From a virus: DNA of 21,698 nt. The notes beneath the pieces were generated by a model. It ran no database searches and was not told the DNA's origin. It saw only the letters and a program-made list of their open reading frames with translations. The stretch is taken from positions 1-21,698 of the IMG/VR virus record IMGVR_UViG_3300030107_000837, one strand, 5' to 3'. The translations under genes and the position numbers were made by a program. This document shows, piece after piece, positions 7,619-14,572 of the stretch. Every line of letters starts with the position of its first letter. Positions within the stretch are counted from its first letter, which is position 1.

Positions 7619-7806
7619 TACTTGCTTTTAGCCTTTCCGATGTTCAGGGCGAGCCAGCTCACCACTTTAGATGCGCGAGCAACCCACTTGTTGTCGCTCT
7701 CGTTGGGGGTCATCGTAGCGATAAGACTAGCGACAGTAACAACGCCGGTAAGGATACCAATAATGGCTTCTTTATTATCAGAAACCCAAGTCAATGCGTC
7801 AGTCAT
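7618..7806 (-). CDS. Holin-like small membrane protein
   Basis: This 62-aa protein has one clear hydrophobic segment, about residues 14-33 (AIIGILTGVVTVASLIATMT), flanked by a short polar N-terminus and a C-terminal segment ending LALNIGKAKSK with clustered lysines. The pattern 'one membrane helix, T-P linker, then a lysine-ended LALNIGKAK tail' is one I recall from small phage proteins of the holin-like type. A holin would permeabilise the inner membrane and release the amidase encoded 130 bases downstream. The gene starts 2 bases after the 42-aa lipoprotein stop and is stop-start coupled (TAATG) to the next ORF, so the cassette is translated as a unit. Holin identity is inferred from size, membrane segment and neighbourhood, not from a catalytic signature. 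Confidence 0.66.
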   Translation of the reverse strand: MTDALTWVSDNKEAIIGILTGVVTVASLIATMTPNESDNKWVARASKVVSWLALNIGKAKSK

Positions 7807-7808
7807 AA

Positions 7809-7937
7809 CTACTCTACGTTAATATCAAGACTACCTGACGGCTCCACGCTAACGCTAACCCAAGGGGTAGACACAGCGCAGGAAACTAGAGCAACGCTGA
7901 GCGCCGCTACAACAAGGAGGATAATTTTACTCTTCAT
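7809..7937 (-). CDS. 42-aa lipoprotein (lysis cassette), function unknown
   Basis: This ORF is too short for routine gene calling but has a textbook lipoprotein signal: MKSKIILLVVAALSVALVSC, with two lysines, a hydrophobic core and the lipobox LVSC (Cys20). The mature part is only 23 residues (beginning CAVSTPWVSVSVEPSG) and ends in an acidic DINVE tail. It fills the gap between the scaffold stop (7942) and the holin-like start (7806) almost exactly, leaving 4 and 2 bases. No Shine-Dalgarno site precedes it, so translation is probably coupled to the scaffold gene. Very small lipoproteins beside a holin and an endolysin suggest a spanin-like or lysis-regulating role. With a second lipoprotein at 7548-7351, the cassette would encode two. 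The coding call is based on the signal sequence and the exact packing. Confidence 0.66.
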   Translation of the reverse strand: MKSKIILLVVAALSVALVSCAVSTPWVSVSVEPSGSLDINVE

Positions 7938-7941
7938 TTTA

Positions 7942-8706
7942 TTAGATGTTGGATATAGCCAAACGCCGTTCTACTTCAGTGCGGTAGGCTGGGTCAACTT
8001 CATACTTCTTACGCCCAGTAGCATCTCTTTCTGCCATAGCAGCGAGAACTTGAGCCCGACTTTCAAACGGAGCCGAACTGGAACCTTGCGTCTTACCAAG
8101 GATAAGAGCCGGGTTAGTCCCATTGTCAGCTTCATATTTACCTTTAAGCCAGTCTAGAGCGAGCTTTGCTTGCTGCTCTGTGCCCGTTTCAACAGCTTTA
8201 TTGTAGGCGTCAAGCTGCGTTTCGCTAAGAGACTCAGAGGCCCATTCAGCCATACGATTGTAGGCTTCTTTGCCCCCAACTACGTCCATCAACTCTGCTT
8301 CCGCTGTAGAATGAAGCGCTTGTTGTCCTTCGATATAAGAATCTACTAGCTCTTTACTTAAACCAACTTTCTGCAAAGCGTCGTAAGTCATGTCGCTTAG
8401 CTCTCCCGTTTCGCTCCATTCAGCGGATGCGGCTTGAATCGCGCTCGTTTGACTCTCAGAGCCTTCGCTTTCGCCGCTAGGCTCCGTTGGTGGGAGGTCT
8501 TCTGCTTCGCTAGGTTCTTGATTTGAACCAAGTTTTGCTTCAAGACTATTGTAGGCTCTCGCCAAGTCTTCTGGGCTTTTGAACTTTTCAGGGAGCCACT
8601 CGGGACGACCATCGTCTGCGGGCTTGTCTGGAATGTTCTCTGCTTCTTCCTCAAGTGTGATTTGTTCTGAGGGTGTTGGGTCGTTTATTTCGTATGTATC
8701 AGCCAT
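7942..8706 (-). CDS. Scaffolding (capsid assembly) protein, T7 gp9-like
   Basis: This 254-aa, strongly acidic protein starts MADTYEINDPTPSEQ. An early conserved block near residues 33-60 reads RPEWLPEKFKSPEDLARAYN, which is typical of podoviral scaffold proteins. The middle (about 60-95) is a Ser/Glu/Pro-rich disordered stretch. The C-terminal part is helical and more basic, ending YRTEVERRLAISNI, in keeping with the shell-binding C-termini of scaffolds. T7 gp9 is 307 residues. It directs procapsid assembly with MCP and leaves before DNA packaging. It follows the portal gene by one base, as in T7, but unlike T7 it is separated from MCP by a lysis cassette. An AGAGGAA ribosome site precedes the ATG. 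Confidence 0.93.
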   Translation of the reverse strand: MADTYEINDPTPSEQITLEEEAENIPDKPADDGRPEWLPEKFKSPEDLARAYNSLEAKLGSNQEPSEAEDLPPTEPSGESEGSESQTSAIQAASAEWSETGELSDMTYDALQKVGLSKELVDSYIEGQQALHSTAEAELMDVVGGKEAYNRMAEWASESLSETQLDAYNKAVETGTEQQAKLALDWLKGKYEADNGTNPALILGKTQGSSSAPFESRAQVLAAMAERDATGRKKYEVDPAYRTEVERRLAISNI

Positions 8707-8707
8707 G

Positions 8708-10276
8708 TTATTGTTCCTCTGCTACCGGCTCTCCTGTTTCTTCTGGAGGAGCCGACAGAGCATCTCGCGTAATGTTACCTAAAGCTGCGGCCCCTTGCGG
8801 AGCTGCTTTTTCAGCCATAGCCATCATTTGCGCTTGTTGCATTTCTTGTTGTATTTCTTCTTGTGTCTTAATGAGCCCTTGGGTCTTGATTCCAAGACTA
8901 GTAGCTCTCCGCTTAAAGTATTCCTCGACGTTTACAAACTGACCAATTGCTTGCGGTCCTACCACTTGCGCAGCTCCGGCAAGGAACAGGTCCAGTTTTT
9001 GTAGGTCATTACCTCGACCCAGTGCCTCAATGCCTGTAATAATAACAGGCCGCACAAGGTCTTTAGGAAGCTTAGGCAAACGCTTTTGCTTGCCCATTAC
9101 GTCCATGACCCGATTTACCATGGGGAGCTGAAGCTCGTTACTCAGCAAAGAGTAAAGCCCTCCTAGAGAAGACTCTAGCTCCATTGTAAGCATCCTGATT
9201 TCTTCAGCGGTAACGCGCTCTGCGTTACGGACTACGCCGGAGGTCAAAAGGAAAGCGTGCCCCAGTCGGTCTTTAATCGCTGTTATAGTTTCCGAGGCAA
9301 TACGGAAGTCATTGAACTTATCCAACTGAAGAACAGAAACGTCAGCTGCATTACCTTGAGTAATGGCCCCGTTAGGACTTTCAGCCAGCGTTTTAGCTCT
9401 AGTGGTTCCGTTTGGATTAACCAAGAACAATACCTTTGCAGCCGCAGCGGAGCCTTCGACAATAGCCTGAGTCAGCTTCTCAAGGCTTATGAGGTCTCCA
9501 AGGTATTCCTCTACATATCCCCTTCCATAATCCTCGCCATCAATCTTAGAAAACCGAAGAGCGATGTAAGGAAGGTTTTCTTTTTTGAACACCCCTTCCG
9601 AACCCTCAACAACAGTGCCTTTGATTTCTTGGTGAACTACCCAGTTGTCCCCGTGCAAACAAATAGAAGTGAACAAATCACAATCTTTATCCGGGGAGCC
9701 GTCGCCGTGAAGACCAGCGGCCATCTTGAGGTCGTCCGAAAGAGAGCTGTAAGCAAGGGTCTCTTTGGTAACAATTTTCAAAGGGTTACCCATTGGGTCT
9801 CTTTGAACCACGAAGCGGTCTAAGTGGAAGACCCTCAAGCCCCCATCTTCTGGTAAATACAAAAGAGCATTTCCAGAAACGATGAGGTGCTTGAGAGCTT
9901 CATGGATGCCTACCCTGTAAGATTGTCTGCTAACCTCCTCCATTACCGATTCCTCAACCCGCTGCAAAGCGGACTCCATTTCGGTAATAATATCTTCGGT
10001 AGCCCCCTCTTGACGCAAAACATTCTCGTCAAAGTTAAGGCGGAAAAATGGGGCATTCGGAGCCAGTAAGGCTAGTAGTAATTTTGAAGCTAGGTTGTTG
10101 ACCCCTCTTGCTCCAATGCCCTGAAAAGGTGTTTCAAGGCGTGAGTGTGAATTATGCCCGTCTTCTGGGATAAGGTAAGGTAAGGTCAGCTTTGAAGCCT
10201 GCCGCGCCCGGTCGAGAAAGGGTTTCCTTTCATGTTCAAGGGAAGTGTATAGAGCCTCGGCGGATGTAGGATTCAT
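8708..10276 (-). CDS. Portal / head-tail connector protein (T7 gp8-like)
   Basis: This 522-aa protein is close to T7 gp8 (536 aa). Family features visible from the N-terminus are RARQASKLTLPYLIPEDGHN (about residues 23-42), the GARGVNNLASKLLLALLAPNAPFFRL block (about 54-79), SGNALLYLPEDGGLRVFHLDRFVVQRDP (about 134-161), and the central SLEKLTQAIVEGSAAAAKVLFLVNPNG block near 268-290, followed by a TSGVVRNAERVTAEEIR segment. Twelve copies form the DNA channel at one capsid vertex, where terminase docks and the tail attaches. The C-terminus is Gln/Met/Ala-rich. The gene lies 17 bases after the LamG-like gene and one base before the scaffold. The start ATG at 10276 gives the family-consistent N-terminus. 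Confidence 0.97.
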   Translation of the reverse strand: MNPTSAEALYTSLEHERKPFLDRARQASKLTLPYLIPEDGHNSHSRLETPFQGIGARGVNNLASKLLLALLAPNAPFFRLNFDENVLRQEGATEDIITEMESALQRVEESVMEEVSRQSYRVGIHEALKHLIVSGNALLYLPEDGGLRVFHLDRFVVQRDPMGNPLKIVTKETLAYSSLSDDLKMAAGLHGDGSPDKDCDLFTSICLHGDNWVVHQEIKGTVVEGSEGVFKKENLPYIALRFSKIDGEDYGRGYVEEYLGDLISLEKLTQAIVEGSAAAAKVLFLVNPNGTTRAKTLAESPNGAITQGNAADVSVLQLDKFNDFRIASETITAIKDRLGHAFLLTSGVVRNAERVTAEEIRMLTMELESSLGGLYSLLSNELQLPMVNRVMDVMGKQKRLPKLPKDLVRPVIITGIEALGRGNDLQKLDLFLAGAAQVVGPQAIGQFVNVEEYFKRRATSLGIKTQGLIKTQEEIQQEMQQAQMMAMAEKAAPQGAAALGNITRDALSAPPEETGEPVAEEQ

Positions 10277-10293
10277 TTAATCTGTTTGTCTCG

Positions 10294-11043
10294 TTATGAG
10301 TAGAAGTCTTGTATATTAGCAACGATGGCGGAGTGGTCCGCGTCCGACAAGGCTGGAGTGATTATCCATTCCGCAAAGTGGCATTCTAGCCGCCAAGTAG
10401 CGTCGTTACCACCGAGCTTGATGTGCCCCCCGATGGACTGAAGGTCAACGTCCTCCAGACTTAGAACATTCAGACCAGACACTGTCAGAGCATCCCACAA
10501 AGCGTTTCTTGTCACTGTCGCAGGCAGGATTGTGTCGTTTACGCGAATTTCGCCCACGGTCATGCCAGCAATAGCGGCAGAGCCGCTGCCATCGTCCATT
10601 CTGATAACGTCGCCGCTTCCGCGCCCGAATATAGCCTGTTTGTCGGACGATGTTCCCGCGTAAACAGGGTCAAGGACAATGAAAACGTCATGGTTGCCGC
10701 TCGGCCAACTGCCTCCGGTGATGCCCGTTGAGAGGTTTGTGTTGGAGGTTGACGAAAAGATGCCCCTTGTCGTCTTTCCTGAGCCCGTGAGGAATACGTC
10801 GTCTCCGGCGGCGGGGTTAGTCAGGTTCCGGCCGTTACCAGATTGGTCGTATATGGTTGTCGCGAAACCAGTTTCCGAAACATACAGGTCACCAGAATAA
10901 CTCCCAACAAGGTTGCGAGTCATGGAGACGGCAAGTTCCGGCGTAATTCCCAAGCTATCCAGAATAGTGCTACTACTGGTCTTGAAGAGGTCCTGCGTCA
11001 ACCCACGGGTTAACGAAGAGGTAACGCTGGCGGTTTTAGGCAT
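10294..11043 (-). CDS. LamG/concanavalin-like structural protein, function unknown
   Basis: This 249-aa protein contains a central block 'NLVGSYSGDLYVSETGF...YDQSGNGRNLT' (about residues 44-77). I associate this pattern (AxSxRxLVxSYxG ... VxxxYDQSGNGR) with arabinofuranosidase-B-like/LamG jelly-roll domains common in phage virion and tail proteins. The remainder is beta-rich, with VFIVLDPVYAG and a C-terminal 'FAEWIITPALSDADHSAIVANIQDFY', which resembles the usual LamG-domain ending. No obvious catalytic residues can be assigned, so binding to a glycan or to the virion surface is more likely than hydrolysis; this is inference. It sits between the gp7.3-like and portal genes, which is not its usual place among tail fibre genes. 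G+C content is high: one 60-base stretch hand-counted is about 60%, against about 37% in a tail-gene stretch. That suggests separate acquisition. Confidence 0.72.
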   Translation of the reverse strand: MPKTASVTSSLTRGLTQDLFKTSSSTILDSLGITPELAVSMTRNLVGSYSGDLYVSETGFATTIYDQSGNGRNLTNPAAGDDVFLTGSGKTTRGIFSSTSNTNLSTGITGGSWPSGNHDVFIVLDPVYAGTSSDKQAIFGRGSGDVIRMDDGSGSAAIAGMTVGEIRVNDTILPATVTRNALWDALTVSGLNVLSLEDVDLQSIGGHIKLGGNDATWRLECHFAEWIITPALSDADHSAIVANIQDFYS

Positions 11044-11046
11044 ATG

Positions 11047-11352
11047 TTACAGGGCGTGGTTTTCATACACCGGCTGAACAGACACAGTAACACTTGGAGT
11101 GTGTGCTGAGTTCACAACTTGTAGGGCTGTGGCAGACGTGGTGAACAGAATAGAACCGCTCGCCGTAAGCGTAGCGTCTGCTCCGATATCTTGCCACACC
11201 GCAGAGGCTCCGTCTCCAATCTGATGTTGGAGCTTAACGGTAGCCCCGCTGAACGTCCCTTGAACGGCGAACATTCCCGTTCCTCCGTTCCAATCGACGG
11301 CTGTGCTGGAGCCGCTAGCTGGGTTGGTAAAGTTTTTTCCGTAGATAATCAT
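11047..11352 (-). CDS. Small beta-rich protein, probable virion component
   Basis: This 101-aa protein is rich in Ser, Thr, Gly, Ala and Val with few charged residues. Its pattern of alternating hydrophobic residues (TGMFAVQGTFSGATVKLQHQ, then ILFTTSATALQVV) suggests a small beta sandwich. The motif 'VDWNGGTGMFAVQGTFSGATV' near residues 19-39 recalls small structural proteins annotated as hypothetical beside portal or tail genes in other podoviruses. It has no signal peptide or membrane segment. It lies 3 bases before the LamG-like gene and shares its high G+C, so the two may form a pair, for example a capsid decoration or a two-part adhesin. The function is not known. Confidence 0.62.
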   Translation of the reverse strand: MIIYGKNFTNPASGSSTAVDWNGGTGMFAVQGTFSGATVKLQHQIGDGASAVWQDIGADATLTASGSILFTTSATALQVVNSAHTPSVTVSVQPVYENHAL

Positions 11353-11357
11353 GATAT

Positions 11358-11558
11358 TTAATAGTTTGCACCGGTTCCTTTAGAACCGATTTTAGGAGTC
11401 GTGCGGTTAATTACCAGAGACCTCATGCCACCTTTTCGCGGGTTAGCTTTGCGCTTTTTAAGAGAAGGGTTTTTTACTTCTTTGACTATAGAAGCCGGAG
11501 GAGGAGCTGGCGCTGGAGTAGGCTGCGGAGGAGGAGCCTTGGGGCTGCGGAAGCACAT
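11358..11558 (-). CDS. Proline-rich basic small protein, T7 gp7.3-like
   Basis: This 66-aa protein starts MCFRSPKAPPPQPTPAPAPP, with a proline-rich stretch through about residue 23. A Lys/Arg-rich part follows (SLKKRKANPRKGG), and the end is MRSLVINRTTPKIGSKGTGANY. The C-terminal order 'basic-GG-x-SL-x-V/I-x-R ... G-x-G-x-N-x' resembles the end of T7 gp7.3, a minor virion protein of the tail. The position also fits: gene 7.3 lies shortly upstream of the portal gene in T7. Two genes (11352-11047 and 11043-10294) are inserted between it and the portal here. The assignment is tentative because the similarity is short and compositional. Confidence 0.6.
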   Translation of the reverse strand: MCFRSPKAPPPQPTPAPAPPPASIVKEVKNPSLKKRKANPRKGGMRSLVINRTTPKIGSKGTGANY

Positions 11559-11559
11559 G

Positions 11560-11763
11560 TTAATTATTGATTATTGAGGTTAATGAGTTTTCTCTTTGCT
11601 CTGTAGACTTGGCTAAAAGAAAGCGGATAACAGACCTTTGCCCGTAGTGGTAGTCTAACTCGCGTAGGGACTCGCCGGGACCAAAGTCTTGCGCGGGAAA
11701 CCGTTCCTCTAAAGCGCGGAGTAATTCGTTAGAAATAGGGGGAAATTGGTTTTCCTGTGTCAT
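11560..11763 (-). CDS. Small conserved phage protein, function unknown
   Basis: This 67-aa protein contains 'PPISNELLRALEERFPAQ' (about residues 8-25) and 'ELDYHYGQRSVIRFLLAKSTEQRE' (about 35-58). The pattern of an L-x-x-LE-x-x-FP helix followed by a W/Y-x-x-G-x-R-x-V-I-R-F-L segment recurs in small proteins encoded between the exonuclease and portal genes of T7-like phages, from general memory of such genomes. No catalytic or membrane features are seen. It starts 6 bases after the upstream stop and ends one base before the gp7.3-like start, so it is part of the late operon. The function is unknown. Confidence 0.6.
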   Translation of the reverse strand: MTQENQFPPISNELLRALEERFPAQDFGPGESLRELDYHYGQRSVIRFLLAKSTEQRENSLTSIINN

Positions 11764-11769
11764 ATATAC

Positions 11770-12048
11770 CTACTCTCTATTTTTATCGCATTCGCGCTGG
11801 AGGTTCGCCATGGCTCGCCAAGCGACCGCCGCCCAGTCTTCTTCGATTAGGTGCCTCATCAGAGCGTCTAGCTCGTCTGTAGACTTACTCTTGTCCCAGA
11901 ACAGCTCTTTGTCAGGGTGGTGCTGGAGGTTCCCTTCGGCGCTACGCTTAGTGACCTCAACGATAGCGTCAGGGAAATACCGAACAAAACCCCTATAGAT
12001 AGGGATTTGTTTTCGCTCTTCGGCTGTCCCGGTTATGACGGTTCCCAT
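11770..12048 (-). CDS. dATP/dGTP diphosphohydrolase N-terminal-like protein
   Basis: This 92-aa protein carries the signature 'YRGFVRYFPDAIVEVTKRSAEGNLQHHP...LFWDKSKSTDELDALMRHLIEE' followed by VAWRAMANLQRE. I recognise this as the family named after the N-terminal domain of phage dATP/dGTP diphosphohydrolases (formerly DUF5664), where G-N-x-Q-H-x-P and DALMRHL are conserved. Phage proteins of this group act in nucleotide metabolism, for instance in supplying or filtering dNTPs. This version consists of that domain alone, so an active enzyme is not established. A strong ribosome site (AAAGGAGA) precedes the ATG, and the start overlaps the end of the exonuclease gene by 16 bases. It closes the replication block. 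Confidence 0.72.
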   Translation of the reverse strand: MGTVITGTAEERKQIPIYRGFVRYFPDAIVEVTKRSAEGNLQHHPDKELFWDKSKSTDELDALMRHLIEEDWAAVAWRAMANLQRECDKNRE

Positions 12049-12758
12049 AGCTTTATCTCCTTTGTTGTTGGGTCGTAGTCCTTGTCATGAAGTATGTAAG
12101 CCAGACGAGCCGTCAGTAAGGCGTCCTCCTCGGTCATATCGGCCTTCTCGTAAGCGTTGACGACCGTCTCCCATGTGTAGCCCTCTTTGTCTAGAATCTT
12201 CCGTGCGGTCACGTTACCGATTCCCCTTACGCCCATGTAGCCGTCAGCAGCGTCCCCCGCAAGAGTCTGGACTAGATGGAAATCCGCCGCCTCCTGCTCA
12301 GTAGTCACCTTCTTCTCGTCCTTCAACGGGTTATACCAAGCAATCGGGAGGGTTCCGAAATCCTTGTCACCAGACACGGCTACAGTTTTGCTGGGCTCCC
12401 GTGTGCAAAGAATACCGATAAGGTCGTCAGCCTCCATGTTCTCAGCGGTAATGCCGTTGTAATTACTTTGTATCCACTGCACCAACCAGCGCAGACCAAG
12501 AGGCTTTCTCTTGTCTCGGCGGTTGGCTTTGTATTCAGGGAACAGGGAGAACCGGAAGTTATCTCTGGGCGAGAAGACGGGAAGAATATCGTTGCATCCT
12601 AGGTTATCGCTCAGGTTGTCAAAGAACCTGTTGACCTCAGACTTCATCTCCGTCTCCGAAGACATAAGGGTCCAGTGGTCTTCATCCCACTTGGTCTCAT
12701 ACTCACTAGCGAACGCCGCCCGGTAGGCCAGCATGTCGCCGTCTACAATAAGTTTCAT
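12033..12758 (-). CDS. 5'-3' exonuclease (T7 gp6-like, FEN/PIN fold)
   Basis: This 241-aa protein starts at MKLIVDGDMLAYRAAF; the ATG at 12758 has an AAGGAG site, so it is preferred over an open TTG further upstream. Acidic metal-binding residues typical of the FEN-like exonucleases are visible: D6 and D8 in IVDGD, ENMEADDLIG near residues 125-134, SGDKDFGTL near 145-153, and a helix-three-turn-helix in LAGDAADGYMGVRGIGNVTARKIL near 174-197. T7 gp6 is 300 residues. Gp6 degrades host DNA to nucleotides and removes RNA primers. The start codon overlaps the DNA polymerase stop (TGATG), and the 3' end overlaps the next gene, so the three are translationally linked. Confidence 0.93.
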   Translation of the reverse strand: MKLIVDGDMLAYRAAFASEYETKWDEDHWTLMSSETEMKSEVNRFFDNLSDNLGCNDILPVFSPRDNFRFSLFPEYKANRRDKRKPLGLRWLVQWIQSNYNGITAENMEADDLIGILCTREPSKTVAVSGDKDFGTLPIAWYNPLKDEKKVTTEQEAADFHLVQTLAGDAADGYMGVRGIGNVTARKILDKEGYTWETVVNAYEKADMTEEDALLTARLAYILHDKDYDPTTKEIKLWEPS

Positions 12759-14572
12759 CAGTGGGTCTCCTTCCAGTTGGCTCCTATATTGTATTCCCCG
12801 TCCAGCGGGCAACGAACGCCAAGTGTCTTCCCGGCTTTCTTAATACTGTCTACGAACAACTGACCAAGCTCGTCCGCCCTGTTCGCATCGCATGAGAACT
12901 GAACCTCGTCGTGGACGTTGCAGTGCATCTCGTAGCCGTCCGCAACCTTGACGAACTCGACCAGTGCTTGCTTCATGATGACCGCAGCAGCCGACTGGCA
13001 AAGGAGGTTCAACGCAGAGAACGCCTTACGAGCCGGTAGGATACGACCGTCGAGCCCAGTCAGCGTTCCGCTGTTGTTGACCTTGCGCTCCACGGTCTCC
13101 ATGAGCGTCCTCACAGCGGGTATCTTACGAAGGAACTGCTCCTTCAGAGCCTTTCCCTCTCGCTCCCCGCCATCCACAATCTCTCCAAGTGCCTTATTAC
13201 CAGCACCATACAACCACATGTAGATGAATTTTTTGCTTTCGTCACGTGTGCTCAGCCCCGCTGCCTCTTGGTTAGCCGTATGTATGTCACCCTCAACAAT
13301 TGTCTTGGCGTAGCTCCCGTTATCCCACTGGGCTAGGTAATGCGCCAAGACTCGCAACTCGATTCCAGAAGCGTCCGCTCCTACGAGAACCTTACCATCA
13401 GGAGCCTTGAACAACTCCCGACACTCACCACCATAAGGAGCGCGTGTAGCGGGTATCTGGGCTAGGTTGGGTTTGGAGTGGGAACAGCGACCAGAGTAGG
13501 TACCGTGGGTGTTGACGTTTCCGTGTATGCGTCCGTCCTTAACCATTCCCATCCATGCGTTCTTACCTTCAGCTAGAGCGCCGAGACGCTTCTGAACCAA
13601 GAGGTATTCCAATAGCTTGTCCGCAGCGGGCGTCCCAATATCCTTCAAGACAACCTCGTTAATCTCCGGGCGCTTACCTTCATACGCATTCGGTTTCCAA
13701 CCGTCAGCCATCAATCTCTCCGCAATCTGGTCCCTGCTTCCGGGGTTAAAGGGAATAGACTTCGTCTTGAACCCGTCCTTGTAAACGTCCTTAGCTTTGT
13801 TCCCCGCCTCGACGGCGCTCTTCTTGGTCTTCCAAGTAGAACCATCAGGAGTCTTCCAAATGGGAGTCTTAGTCTCCACTATGGTGGGGGTGAACAGCTC
13901 CTGTAGTTCCGCTTCAAGCTCAACCCTACGCTTCATCAGGGTTGCGGCTAAGTCTCTGGCCCTGTCCTCGTCAAAGGGGAACCCGTTCTGCACTTGAGTC
14001 TGAATTGCGCTCGCAAACTCATGCTCTAGCAGGAGCATCTTGCTGCTCGGTTTCTTGGATGTCAGGTGCTTGTAGAGAGTGTAAGTCACACGCACATCCT
14101 GCTCGCAGTAGTCTTGCATCTCCTGAGACCAAGCAGACCAATCTTCCGTGGCTCCATGGTCGTCCTTGTAGTTACCCAGTCGAATCCCCCAAGCCTTTAG
14201 GCTATGGCTCCCGGCCATGTTCTTGGGGAAGGCTTCGTTTTTGAAGTCGTCATTCTTCAAGTCAGGGTAGATGCACGCCGCCATGACCTTGGTATCTATG
14301 ATAAAAGGAGGGTCAATGGTTAGAGAGCCCTCTCTGTCCATGCGCAGCAAGGCGGGCCAGTCAAAGCCAATGGCATTGTGACCGATTACTTTCTCGGCCG
14401 AACCTATGATTTCAAAAGCCCGGCTAAGGGCTCCTTCAGTCTGGCTGTTGTATGAATAGACCTTCTCAGTAGCCACATCCATTATCGAGATGCAGTGTAT
14501 GGTGTGAAGGTCAGTCAATCGTTCCCAGTCCGTAATGGCATTGGTTTCGATATCGACTATTAGTTTCTTCAT
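12758..14572 (-). CDS. Family A DNA polymerase (T7 gp5-like)
   Basis: This 604-aa replicative polymerase has an intact proofreading exonuclease: D7 and E9 in LIVDIETNA, the HNAIGFDWPAL block near residues 65-75, and YCEQDVRVTYTLY near 154-166. Polymerase motif A is VLVGADASGIELR with catalytic D400. Motif B is RDESKKFIYMWLYGAG, with a Tyr in the FIY position as in T7. Motif C is CNVHDEVQF with D555-E556. T7 gp5 is 704 residues. Much of the difference lies in the thumb, where T7 carries the thioredoxin-binding segment: only about 50 residues separate the LQELF and PFNPGSRD blocks here. The gene is ATGA-coupled to the nuclease-like gene upstream. Its leader lacks a Shine-Dalgarno site and is A/C-rich (AACACACAACGAAA). 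Confidence 0.97.
   Translation of the reverse strand: MKKLIVDIETNAITDWERLTDLHTIHCISIMDVATEKVYSYNSQTEGALSRAFEIIGSAEKVIGHNAIGFDWPALLRMDREGSLTIDPPFIIDTKVMAACIYPDLKNDDFKNEAFPKNMAGSHSLKAWGIRLGNYKDDHGATEDWSAWSQEMQDYCEQDVRVTYTLYKHLTSKKPSSKMLLLEHEFASAIQTQVQNGFPFDEDRARDLAATLMKRRVELEAELQELFTPTIVETKTPIWKTPDGSTWKTKKSAVEAGNKAKDVYKDGFKTKSIPFNPGSRDQIAERLMADGWKPNAYEGKRPEINEVVLKDIGTPAADKLLEYLLVQKRLGALAEGKNAWMGMVKDGRIHGNVNTHGTYSGRCSHSKPNLAQIPATRAPYGGECRELFKAPDGKVLVGADASGIELRVLAHYLAQWDNGSYAKTIVEGDIHTANQEAAGLSTRDESKKFIYMWLYGAGNKALGEIVDGGEREGKALKEQFLRKIPAVRTLMETVERKVNNSGTLTGLDGRILPARKAFSALNLLCQSAAAVIMKQALVEFVKVADGYEMHCNVHDEVQFSCDANRADELGQLFVDSIKKAGKTLGVRCPLDGEYNIGANWKETH

Noticed and set aside
9257-9823. Plus-strand 188-codon ORF opposite the portal gene
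   Set aside because: It is antisense to the portal, with no ribosome site, no domain and no plus-strand neighbour.
12759-12812. Longer exonuclease start (TTG at 12812)
   Set aside because: The ATG at 12758 has an AAGGAG site and gives the family N-terminus MKLIVDGD; the extension overlaps the DNA polymerase C-terminus.
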